Origin: Acidobacteriota bacterium
Lineage (GTDB): Bacteria; Acidobacteriota; Blastocatellia; Pyrinomonadales; Pyrinomonadaceae
Direction: 5' to 3'
NCBI GenBank assembly: GCA_003222935.1
Contig: QHXL01000513.1
Span: forward strand, 1 to 5,196
DNA: 5,196 nucleotides
The position numbers and the translations under genes were made by a program. Under the pieces are notes generated by a model. It was not told where the DNA came from. It made no database searches and saw only the letters and a program-made list of their open reading frames with translations. This document shows, one piece after another, positions 1-5,119 of the stretch (position 1 is the first letter of the stretch; the number at the start of each line of letters is the position of its first letter).

Positions 1-69
1 ACTGCTGGTGAGACGGATTTTGCGTCGTTACATGTTATCGAAAAGGCAATGGTTAATTTCGGCCTGTGA
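1..69 (+). CDS. C-terminal tail of an unidentified upstream gene (partial)
   Basis: The first reading frame is open from base 1 and ends in TGA at 67-69, giving a 22-residue tail that ends in HVIEKAMVNFGL. It stops 30 bases before the start of the larA-like gene, a spacing typical of an operon, so it is probably the end of a co-transcribed upstream gene. Twenty-two residues are too few to name a family. A second frame is also open here (from base 2 to the TAA at 176-178), but it runs about 75 bases into the well-supported larA gene, so I prefer the first frame. It could also be plain non-coding sequence. Confidence 0.35.
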   Translation, partial: TAGETDFASLHVIEKAMVNFGL

Positions 70-99
70 TGTTCCTGAAGGCATGATGGTTGGTATCAG

Positions 100-1377
100 A
101 TGGAACTTCGATACGGAAAGACATCATTTAATTTTGATCTTGACCGGAAGTTCTCGGTACTTGCGAACGATAAGTTAAAAGAAACTCCGCTGACCGATGT
201 AGAGATCGGCGGCGCTTTTGATAATCCTATTGGCTCCCCGCCTTTGGACGAATTGGTTTCTTCTGAGGATTCAGTTCTTATTGTTGTGTCAGACGCCACC
301 CGAGCCACTGCCAGCGCTCAAATAGTTAATCTGCTCGTACGACGACTGGTCCAAACAGGAGTTGCACCCGCCAAACTTGCCATCATCTTTGCCACAGGAA
401 TTCATCGTCCAGTAACTGAACAGGAGAAGGTCGAACTGCTGACACCTTTTATCGTGCAGCGAGTTCGAATCTTGAATCACGATGCTTACGATCCCGGACA
501 GTTAAAATCGCTTGGCACAACCGAGCGAGGAGTGCCGGTGGAAGTGAATAAAGCACTCCTCGAGTTTTCCCGGATCATTCTTATCGGCGGTATTGGTTTT
601 CATTACTTTGCAGGCTTCACTGGTGGTCGGAAATCAATCTGTCCGGGACTTGCTTCCGCGAAGACGATTGAAAGCACACACATGCTTGCACTCGACTTCG
701 AAAAGGGAGGGCGCAAGGAAGGTGTGGGAACAGGCCTACTGGATGGCAACGGAGTTCATGAAGAATGCGAGCGTGTGGCCAACATGGTTACGCCTACCTT
801 TGGAGTTAACACCATTGTTGATGCACAGAAACGCGCTGTGGGCGTTTTTTGCGGCGATTGGCGACTTGCGCATCGAGCAGCCTGCGAAAACTACTTGCGA
901 GATCATTCGTTGGAAATTCCTGAAAAGCGAGATGTAGTGATTGTCAGTTGTGGCGGCTTCCCGCATGACATCAACCTGATTCAAGCGCATAAGTCTCTCG
1001 ACATGGCAGCCTCTGCTTGTGGAGATGGAGGTTCCATAGTGTTGTTGGCTGAATGTCGCGATGGACTGGGACGTACTGACTTTCTTAAGTGGTTCGATGC
1101 TTCCAGTTCAAATGAACTGGAACAGAGATTGAGAACCGAATACGAAGTGAACGGGCAAACGGCGTGGTCGCTGTTAACAAAAGCCGAGCGATACAGAGTC
1201 GTTCTGGTGTCCGCATTACCGCCAGATGACGTCAAGAAAATGCGTATGATACCCGCCGGCAATCTGGCTGAGGCACTGGAGAAGATTGATCCGTCGAAGA
1301 ACGGATTTGTGCTACCACGGGGAGCGGCCGTGTTACCGCGATTGACCCGGAACGCGATTCGAGTTTTGAGTGCCTGA
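100..1377 (+). CDS. larA: LarA-family nickel-pincer 2-hydroxyacid racemase/epimerase
   Basis: The 425-residue protein matches the length of lactate racemase LarA (about 424 residues). It has an N-terminal DUF2088-type domain (about 10-200) and a C-terminal domain (about 230-415). Residues known in Lactobacillus LarA are visible: H102 in ATGIHRP (H108), H168 in HYFAGFTGGRK (H174), K178 (K184, which tethers the pyridinium-thioacid nickel cofactor) and H194 in STHM (H200), all at a constant offset of 6. D65/R68 in SDATR and Q295/K298 in LIQAHK match the substrate-binding positions I recall. LarA interconverts D- and L-lactate in the cytoplasm by hydride transfer, but relatives act on malate, aromatic 2-hydroxyacids, aldonates and others, so the substrate is open. 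LarB, LarC and LarE are absent from the window. ATG 100 is the only reasonable start, since in-frame stops lie just upstream; its Shine-Dalgarno is weak. The tail overlaps or abuts the next gene. Confidence 0.9.
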   Translation: MELRYGKTSFNFDLDRKFSVLANDKLKETPLTDVEIGGAFDNPIGSPPLDELVSSEDSVLIVVSDATRATASAQIVNLLVRRLVQTGVAPAKLAIIFATGIHRPVTEQEKVELLTPFIVQRVRILNHDAYDPGQLKSLGTTERGVPVEVNKALLEFSRIILIGGIGFHYFAGFTGGRKSICPGLASAKTIESTHMLALDFEKGGRKEGVGTGLLDGNGVHEECERVANMVTPTFGVNTIVDAQKRAVGVFCGDWRLAHRAACENYLRDHSLEIPEKRDVVIVSCGGFPHDINLIQAHKSLDMAASACGDGGSIVLLAECRDGLGRTDFLKWFDASSSNELEQRLRTEYEVNGQTAWSLLTKAERYRVVLVSALPPDDVKKMRMIPAGNLAEALEKIDPSKNGFVLPRGAAVLPRLTRNAIRVLSA

Positions 1378-1381
1378 CGCT

Positions 1382-1900
1382 ATGATGGAAATCGAATTGA
1401 CCTCATGCACCTTGCGTGGTTGGCGTTGGAGCGACCGAGATTCGCTCATTCGCCATGCAAACAACCGAAATGTTTGGATCAATTTGCGAGATCGATTTCC
1501 ACATCCGTATACAATTGGCGATGCGCAGAGTTGGCTTGAAAGCGTTGTGGGTGCACGACCTGTTAGTAACTTTGCGATTGCAGTTGGTGACGAGGCTGTC
1601 GGAGGCATCGGGTTTTCACTCCAGGACGATGTCGGTTATCGATCAGCAGAGATTGGTTACTGGTTGGCGGAAGAGTTTTGGGGTCGAGGGATCGCGACCG
1701 AGGCATTGATTGCTGTTAGTCAGTATGCTTTAAACTCGTACGACCTTTGCCGGCTCTTTGCGCATGTCTTCGAATGGAATCCCGGTTCTGTTCGGGTATT
1801 GGAAAAGGCTGGATATAGTTTTGAAGGTCGATTAAGAAAGAGCGTGACCAAGGACGGCAAGACGATCGACCAGTTCATGTATGCGATGACGGTTGACTAA
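1382..1900 (+). CDS. GNAT N-acetyltransferase, RimJ/RimL (Acetyltransf_3) type
   Basis: From ATG 1382 the protein has 172 residues, the usual size for this family. It transfers an acetyl group from acetyl-CoA to an amine. Visible signs are the N-terminal strand with LRGWRWSD, the GNAT strand EIGYWLA (about 90-96), the acetyl-CoA pyrophosphate loop WGRGIAT (about 100-106, the Q/R-x-x-G-x-G/A motif) and the late motif ending NPGSVRVLEKAGY (about 133-145). The last is typical of RimJ/RimL-like enzymes, whose substrates range from ribosomal protein N-termini to antibiotics and small amines. The substrate here cannot be read from sequence. An in-frame GTG at 1370 would overlap the larA end, but ATG 1382 or 1385 gives the family-like N-terminus (MEIELTSCTLR) and a 4-base gap, so I chose it. 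The tight spacing implies co-transcription with larA. Confidence 0.88.
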   Translation: MMEIELTSCTLRGWRWSDRDSLIRHANNRNVWINLRDRFPHPYTIGDAQSWLESVVGARPVSNFAIAVGDEAVGGIGFSLQDDVGYRSAEIGYWLAEEFWGRGIATEALIAVSQYALNSYDLCRLFAHVFEWNPGSVRVLEKAGYSFEGRLRKSVTKDGKTIDQFMYAMTVD

Positions 1901-1912
1901 TTACTTAATCAC

Positions 1913-1921
1913 AAGAGGGAG
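1913..1921 (+). promoter_or_regulatory. Strong ribosome binding site of the secreted-protein gene
   Basis: AAGAGGGAG lies 9 bases ahead of ATG 1931. It is the clearest Shine-Dalgarno in the first half of the window. The larA and acetyltransferase starts have only weak ones, which suggests independent and efficient translation of the secreted protein. Confidence 0.65.
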
Positions 1922-1930
1922 ACGCTTCCA

Positions 1931-2482
1931 ATGAGAATACTCGCTACGTTATTTGTCCTGATTGTTGCGCCCGCAGTTTTTGCGCAGCAAAGTTCAGCAA
2001 TCAATGAACGACGTGTTTCACTGAATGAATCGGCGGTTGCACTTGACCCAGCTGGAGCTTCAGTCTTAGAGGCCAGGCTTTTGACCACCGGTATCAACGG
2101 CGCCCAGGACACCCCGGTTACTAACGTGCGTTTTGTGGTCCGAAACTCGAGTTCTGTTTCGTATGCATTCGTCTCGGGAGTTGTCACCTTCTACGACGGC
2201 GCTGGAGTTCGCTGTGGCGAAGGTTTGTTTAAGGCTGACTCACTTGCGTCAAACGAATCATTTGAAACAGACAGTCCTGGATTACGCATCCGCTGTACGC
2301 CGTCGACGTGGAGAGTGGTGGCGACAAACCTGGTTCCTCGTATGCTACTGCCTTACGTACAACCAGTCTCAAAGCTTGAGATCAGTGTTGACGGCGAGGC
2401 GCATCCTCTTCAATTAGACAAACCGTTGACGCTGAATGTTGGCGACAAACAACGCACGATCATTGTTCGCTCGACACCGTAA
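1931..2482 (+). CDS. Secreted protein of unknown function with signal peptide, beta-rich
   Basis: The 183-residue protein begins with a classic Sec signal peptide: MR, a hydrophobic core ILATLFVLIVAPAV, and a likely signal peptidase I site after VFA (18|19). The mature part is rich in alternating hydrophobic residues and small polar turns. The stretch NVRFVVRNSSS...VSGVVTFYDGAG (about 65-92) recalls the beta-sandwich FxLYD-type repeats of extracellular proteins, but the match is only by eye. Two cysteines (95 and 122) could form a disulfide in the periplasm. No catalytic motif is visible. The start is firm: a strong Shine-Dalgarno (AAGAGGGAG, 1913-1921) lies 9 bases upstream of ATG 1931. It follows the acetyltransferase by 30 bases and may share its transcript. 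I do not recognise the family. Confidence 0.82.
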   Translation: MRILATLFVLIVAPAVFAQQSSAINERRVSLNESAVALDPAGASVLEARLLTTGINGAQDTPVTNVRFVVRNSSSVSYAFVSGVVTFYDGAGVRCGEGLFKADSLASNESFETDSPGLRIRCTPSTWRVVATNLVPRMLLPYVQPVSKLEISVDGEAHPLQLDKPLTLNVGDKQRTIIVRSTP

Positions 2483-2507
2483 GGTCACCCTTTCCGAAAG
2501 CTTGACC
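2483..2507 (+). other. Imperfect hairpin right after the secreted-protein stop
   Basis: GGTCA (2483-2487) pairs with TGACC (2503-2507). Inside, after a 2x2 internal loop, CTTT (2490-2493) pairs with AAAG (2497-2500) around a CCG loop. It begins on the base after the stop codon. There is no T-run behind it, so it is at best a weak terminator or an RNA-stabilising end. Its 3' arm covers the -35 box of the next promoter. Confidence 0.4.
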
Positions 2508-2530
2508 GTCAACCTGTCGAGTTCTAGCAT
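2502..2530 (+). promoter_or_regulatory. Candidate sigma70 promoter of the metallothionein gene
   Basis: TTGACC (2502-2507, five of six matches to TTGACA) is followed after exactly 17 bases by TAGCAT (2525-2530, four of six matches to TATAAT). Transcription would start near 2537, leaving a leader of about 50 bases before ATG 2587. The -35 box lies inside a 5-1-5 palindrome (TTGACCGTCAA, 2502-2512), and the -10 box lies between the arms of a second inverted repeat. This would suit control by a metal-sensing repressor. The promoter is read from sequence only. Confidence 0.5.
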
Positions 2531-2542
2531 TAACGGGAACTC
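2519..2542. promoter_or_regulatory. Inverted repeat flanking the -10 box, possible operator
   Basis: GAGTTC (2519-2524) and GAACTC (2537-2542) form a perfect 6-bp inverted repeat with a 12-base spacer that contains the candidate -10 box. A dyad over the -10 and start region is where ArsR/SmtB-type metal sensors often bind. No regulator gene is in the window, and a 6-bp repeat alone is common by chance, so this rests mainly on position. Confidence 0.3.
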
Positions 2543-2565
2543 CACAGAATCGAGCAAGGAAGAAA

Positions 2566-2579
2566 AGAGGGAAGGCAGG
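2566..2579 (+). promoter_or_regulatory. Ribosome binding site of the metallothionein gene
   Basis: The purine-rich run AGAGGGAAGGCAGG ends 7 bases before ATG 2587. A good Shine-Dalgarno at the right distance supports translation of the very short reading frame that follows. Confidence 0.6.
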
Positions 2580-2586
2580 TAACGGT

Positions 2587-2733
2587 ATGGCGGAGCAAAA
2601 AAAGTGTGGTCATCCTACTTGTGACTGCATGGTCGGAAGTGAAGACAAGTACTGCGGCGAGTATTGCGAAGAAGCAGAAAAGGCCGGTGTTGCCGAGATC
2701 GGCTGCGGCTGTGAGCATCCATCTTGTAGGTAG
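2587..2733 (+). CDS. Bacterial metallothionein-like small cysteine-rich protein
   Basis: This short gene encodes 48 residues with eight cysteines (7, 12, 14, 23, 27, 40, 42, 47) and two histidines (9, 44). The pattern is C-G-H-P-T-C-D-C at the N-terminus, Y-C-x3-Y-C in the middle and C-G-C-E-H-P-S-C at the C-terminus. This resembles bacterial metallothioneins of the SmtA/BmtA kind (SmtA binds four zinc ions with nine Cys and two His), which buffer or sequester Zn, Cd or Cu in the cytoplasm. Here there is one fewer cysteine, and the HP[T/S]C motif is repeated at both ends, giving a quasi-symmetric layout. The remainder is acidic (E, D) with no aromatic core beyond Y22 and Y26, as expected for a fold made by metal clusters. 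It has its own ribosome site and promoter candidate, and its stop lies 89 bases before the HD-domain start. The family assignment is from the cysteine pattern; metal preference is unknown. Confidence 0.85.
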   Translation: MAEQKKCGHPTCDCMVGSEDKYCGEYCEEAEKAGVAEIGCGCEHPSCR

Positions 2734-2746
2734 GTCAGTTGGGTAT

Positions 2747-2773
2747 TCTTGTGAGTACATCACCATCACAAGA
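2747..2773. repeat. Perfect 8-bp inverted repeat between metallothionein and HD gene
   Basis: TCTTGTGA (2747-2754) and TCACAAGA (2766-2773) are exact reverse complements separated by 11 bases. No T-run follows, so it is not a standard terminator. It could be an operator, an attenuating or processing hairpin in the metallothionein-HD transcript, or chance: about one to two repeats of this size are expected in a window this long. Confidence 0.45.
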
Positions 2774-2822
2774 CCTCCATAACAAACCAAACTCTATCAC
2801 TCGTGCTAAAGTACGCCTCTCA

Positions 2823-3404
2823 ATGAGCACTTTGCGTACAACTTTAATTGAGCTGCAACGTTTGAAACGACTCGATCGAACCGGGTGGACACTGCGAGGA
2901 TTACCCAATGGAACCGAGTCGGTTGCTGCACACTCATTTGGAGTTGCAACCACGGCGATGTTACTTGCGGACGAATTGCGTAACAGAGGCGTTGAGGTCG
3001 ATTGTGAAAAGGTGTTGAGAATTGCATTGCTTCACGATTGGGCCGAAGCTCGAGTGGGCGACATGCCGCGGACAGCCGCTGCGTACTTTGGATCTGAATC
3101 GCGTAAAGAGGCAGAGATGTCGGCGTTTGCTGATATTGTTGGGCCACTATCTACACAAAACTTTTACAGAGAACTTCATAGAGACTACGAGAATCGTGAT
3201 AGCCTCGAAGCCAGGTTGGTGAAAGCTTCGGATGTAATCGATCTTTTAGTGCAGGTACTCGCACTCGAACGCGCCGGCGCGCGCGGGTTGGATGAGTTTT
3301 GGGACGTAGCAAACGACCCAAACTTCCATCTTGAAGGCACCGCTAGAGAGATTGTCCACGATCTAATTCAGTCGCTCGTCGTAGAGCGCAAGGCAATGGT
3401 CTAA
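2823..3404 (+). CDS. HD-domain phosphohydrolase, YfbR/HDDC2-like 5'-deoxynucleotidase
   Basis: The 193-residue protein is close to E. coli YfbR in length (199). The full metal-binding H...HD...D signature is present: H37 in VAAHSFG, H71-D72 in LLHDWAEARVGD, and D137 in KASDVID. E75 just after the HD pair matches the catalytic glutamate of YfbR. Enzymes of this HD_3 group remove phosphate from 5'-deoxyribonucleoside monophosphates with a divalent metal and act in cytoplasmic nucleotide salvage. Other substrates are possible. The start is uncertain. In-frame TTG 2739 (with AGGTAGG-like bases upstream) and GTG 2751 would add up to 28 residues, but these look non-conserved (rich in S, T, N, P) and span an inverted repeat. 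The family N-terminus LRTTLIELQRLKR fits ATG 2823, which however lacks a clear Shine-Dalgarno. Probably co-transcribed with the membrane-protein gene 14 bases downstream. Confidence 0.85.
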   Translation: MSTLRTTLIELQRLKRLDRTGWTLRGLPNGTESVAAHSFGVATTAMLLADELRNRGVEVDCEKVLRIALLHDWAEARVGDMPRTAAAYFGSESRKEAEMSAFADIVGPLSTQNFYRELHRDYENRDSLEARLVKASDVIDLLVQVLALERAGARGLDEFWDVANDPNFHLEGTAREIVHDLIQSLVVERKAMV

Positions 3405-3418
3405 AACTTCTGTCAACG

Positions 3419-3847
3419 ATGTTTGATTGGTTATCAGAGACGGTAAGTTCCCTCACGTGGACCAAAGCACTCATCGGAGTTCTGCTATTCGTTGTTACGT
3501 TCGTCGTGAACCTCGCGATCGTTTCATTTATTCTCGTAAAAATTCCCGCAGACCATTTTAAGAGTAATCGCAAGACAAAGTTCTGGTCGGGGTCGAAGCC
3601 TGCTGTGCACGCGCTCGCGGTTATTGGTAAGAACATTTTGGGAATTCTGCTCGTTGCCCTGGGCATAGTTTTGTCGCTTCCGGGTGTGCCCGGTCAGGGT
3701 TTGCTGACAATTTTGCTGGGCATCATGCTGCTCGACTTTCCAGGTAGAAATTCATTGGAACGAAAGTTGTTAAAAAGACCTGAGATAATAAAGTCGATCA
3801 ATCGATTGCGCGGCCGTTTCGACAAGCCGCCCCTCGAACTTGATTGA
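3419..3847 (+). CDS. Small integral membrane protein, PGPGW-like
   Basis: The 142-residue protein has three hydrophobic segments: about 17-40 (ALIGVLLFVVTFVVNLAIVSF), 65-86 (ending LVALGIVLSL) and 95-106 (LLTILLGIMLL). Between the last two is the hairpin turn LPGVPGQG (87-94), the variant of the PGPGW motif typical of this family of putative transmembrane proteins. After the last segment come LDFPGR (105-110) and a basic cytoplasmic tail with K/R-rich helices ending in RFDKPPLELD. No enzymatic motif is seen, and the role of the family is not established to my knowledge. ATG 3419 lies 14 bases after the HD stop with no obvious Shine-Dalgarno, which points to translational coupling or a weak site. 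The final codons (GAA CTT GAT TGA) form the first copy of a short direct repeat. Confidence 0.8.
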   Translation: MFDWLSETVSSLTWTKALIGVLLFVVTFVVNLAIVSFILVKIPADHFKSNRKTKFWSGSKPAVHALAVIGKNILGILLVALGIVLSLPGVPGQGLLTILLGIMLLDFPGRNSLERKLLKRPEIIKSINRLRGRFDKPPLELD

Positions 3848-3865
3848 GAATTTTGAACTTGATTG
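3836..3865. repeat. 11-bp direct repeat across the membrane-protein stop codon
   Basis: GAACTTGATTG occurs at 3836-3846 and again at 3855-3865, a 19-base period. The first copy contains the end of the coding region and its stop. The second lies just upstream of a perfect TTGACA -35 box. This may be a small local duplication or a paired binding site. Confidence 0.5.
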
Positions 3866-3870
3866 TTGGA

Positions 3871-3900
3871 TTGACAATAAAAAGTTCGGTTTGTTAGGTT
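3871..3900 (+). promoter_or_regulatory. Candidate promoter of the lipoprotein gene
   Basis: A perfect TTGACA (3871-3876) is followed after 18 bases by TAGGTT (3895-3900), preceded by TGT to give an extended -10 (TG at 3892-3893). The -10 itself has only three of six matches. Transcription would start near 3907, leaving a leader of about 55 bases. An alternative -10, TATCAT at 3935-3940 (five of six), has only a poor -35 (TTCGCG, 3911-3916) and would leave a leader of about 15 bases. Which is used cannot be told from sequence. Confidence 0.4.
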
Positions 3901-3930
3901 GAGCGCCAATTTCGCGATCCTTTGGCGTTT
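3901..3930. promoter_or_regulatory. Inverted repeat in the lipoprotein leader
   Basis: CGCCAA (3904-3909) and TTGGCG (3922-3927) pair perfectly. G-T, A-T and G-T pairs extend the stem to nine as RNA (3901-3909 with 3922-3930). The 12-base loop holds TCGCGA. It overlaps the expected transcription start, so it could be an operator or a 5'-leader hairpin. It could also weakly terminate the upstream membrane-protein transcript. Confidence 0.35.
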
Positions 3931-3949
3931 GACGTATCATTTGCGCCCT

Positions 3950-3954
3950 GAAGG
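3950..3954 (+). promoter_or_regulatory. Ribosome binding site that fixes the lipoprotein start
   Basis: GAAGG lies 7 bases ahead of ATG 3962. This good spacing, plus a lipoprotein signal beginning right there, rules out the longer in-frame TTG 3899, whose extension would read through the promoter region. Confidence 0.7.
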
Positions 3955-3961
3955 CATATTA

Positions 3962-5014
3962 ATGCTCAAGTATCTCAACGCCAGAGTTGCCGTTACCCGC
4001 TCGCTATTGTTGCTCTCCATCGTGTCGATAGCTTTCACGACGTCTAGTTGTAACTTATTTAGGACACATAAAAAGGTTGCAGTTCCGCAGCTGCTCACGC
4101 CACTCCGAACTGCAACAAAAGACATTCTCATTCAGGAAATCAACCGGCTTGCCTCGGTGAAAGCGATTCATGGCAGGGTGGATATTCAGTTTGAAGACAC
4201 CTCTTTTGCTTCCGTAGGGATTGCCGAAAAATACCAACAAGTGGATGGGAATCTAATCCTCCAGCGACCGGGAAAGATCTACCTGGCGCTTACGTTCACT
4301 ATCGTGGACATTGCTCAAATGGCGTCTGACGGCGAGCGCTTTGCGGTTGCGGTGTTGCAGGGCGATGAGAAGTACAAGCGGTTTGTTAAAGGAACTAACA
4401 GCGCAGTCTATCCACGACTCGAGAGCGCCGACAAAACAAACACCAAGAACGACAAGAAGAAAGCCGAAAAAGAGACTGTCAGTGCGCTCTCGAATCTTCG
4501 TCCGCAACACCTGACCGATGCCTTTTTGATTCGATCGATCGAACCGAATAGCGGCAACATTTACTCGTTGAGTGAGTTCTTTCAAGAGGAGCCAGATACT
4601 CGACCGCAAGCAAAGAAAGGCGCTCGAGTTATGCGGGGCTATTATCTTTTGGAGGAATTGTCTGAACCAAAGAATGGTGAAACACAGGTCCTGCGGAGAT
4701 TCTGGTTTGACCGCGTCGACAAAATCCGTTTGGGCCGTTTGCAGACTTTGGATACAAAGGGACAAATCATCACGGATGTGTCGTACTTCAACGACAAGCC
4801 AATTGGTAGCGAAGTAACGATGACGCTACCGGGTCGGATTGAGTTAACCCGACCGCAGGATCAGTACAAGCTGAGCTTAACTTATCAAGATCCGGCATCC
4901 GTTGAGTTGAATAAAGAATACAAACCAGAGGCTTTTGTACTGCAGAACAAGTGGCAGTTACCCGAAGTTGATCTTGACGCTCAGAATAATAAGAAGGTAA
5001 CTGCGAATCACTGA
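3962..5014 (+). CDS. Lipoprotein, possibly LolA/LolB-like (DUF4292-type) fold
   Basis: The 350-residue protein starts with a lipoprotein signal: basic n-region (K3, R8, R13), hydrophobic LLLLSIVSIAF and cysteine C30 in TTSSC. The -3 residue is Thr where Leu is usual, so the lipobox is atypical. Residue +2 is Asn, not the Asp inner-membrane retention signal, so outer-membrane placement is likely if the cell is Gram-negative. The mature protein reads as amphipathic beta-strands: KAIHGRVDIQFED (67-79), a strand pair VDGNLILQRPGKIYLALTF (94-112), and DIAQMASDGERFAV (116-129). This order resembles LolA/LolB-like proteins, whose half-barrel carries lipid or acyl chains. A lysine-rich linker (about 159-170) interrupts the domain. 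A second strand-rich half (about 215-335) includes FWFDRVDKIRLGRLQTLD and YQDPASVELN. Family naming is by eye. It is followed by a strong hairpin and then a possible ABC ATPase gene. Confidence 0.82.
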   Translation: MLKYLNARVAVTRSLLLLSIVSIAFTTSSCNLFRTHKKVAVPQLLTPLRTATKDILIQEINRLASVKAIHGRVDIQFEDTSFASVGIAEKYQQVDGNLILQRPGKIYLALTFTIVDIAQMASDGERFAVAVLQGDEKYKRFVKGTNSAVYPRLESADKTNTKNDKKKAEKETVSALSNLRPQHLTDAFLIRSIEPNSGNIYSLSEFFQEEPDTRPQAKKGARVMRGYYLLEELSEPKNGETQVLRRFWFDRVDKIRLGRLQTLDTKGQIITDVSYFNDKPIGSEVTMTLPGRIELTRPQDQYKLSLTYQDPASVELNKEYKPEAFVLQNKWQLPEVDLDAQNNKKVTANH

Positions 5015-5022
5015 TGAATGGT

Positions 5023-5084
5023 GGACGGTAGATTCAGTCGTGCAGATGTATTAACATCTGACGCTGATCTGACGTCCCATTTTT
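5023..5084 (+). terminator. Long-stem Rho-independent terminator after the lipoprotein gene
   Basis: The 5' arm 5023-5049 pairs with 5054-5077 around the tetraloop ATTA (5050-5053). I count 23 pairs: GGACG with CGTCC at the base, then a G/A mismatch, TA with TG, GAT, CAG, CGT and CAGATGT with their partners. Three single-base bulges (5034, 5038, 5042) lie on the 5' side only. Two bases after the stem comes a run of five T (5080-5084). It begins 9 bases after the lipoprotein stop. A stem of this length with a T-run is strong evidence for termination. It would partly insulate the downstream gene. Confidence 0.72.
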
Positions 5085-5119
5085 ATGTAAGACTTGTTAT
5101 CGCTCTATTCGTTATACCC

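Noticed and set aside
2..178. Open second frame at the left edge as an alternative end of the upstream gene.
   Set aside because: It would overlap larA by about 75 bases; the first frame, ending at 69, gives normal operon spacing.
593..937. A 114-codon + strand frame inside larA, and minus-strand frames over larA.
   Set aside because: They overlap the conserved LarA active-site region, whose protein-level conservation explains the sequence; no ribosome site or recognisable domain.
4530..4543. A 14-bp perfect palindrome, TTCGATCGATCGAA, plus several other CGATCG sites in the window.
   Set aside because: It lies inside the lipoprotein coding region and is explained by Ile-Arg-Ser-Ile-Glu codons. 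CGATCG seems somewhat frequent (about five copies) but shows no array, spacing rule or link to promoters.
2872..4546. A 12-base match (TCGATCGAACCG) shared by the HD gene and the lipoprotein gene.
   Set aside because: About one 12-base repeat is expected by chance in a window of this length, and both copies are within coding sequence.
4253..4765. A 170-codon open frame on the minus strand opposite the lipoprotein gene.
   Set aside because: It is antisense to a well-supported gene with signal peptide and Shine-Dalgarno, and its translation (rich in C, F, R, with no domain pattern) looks like a shadow.
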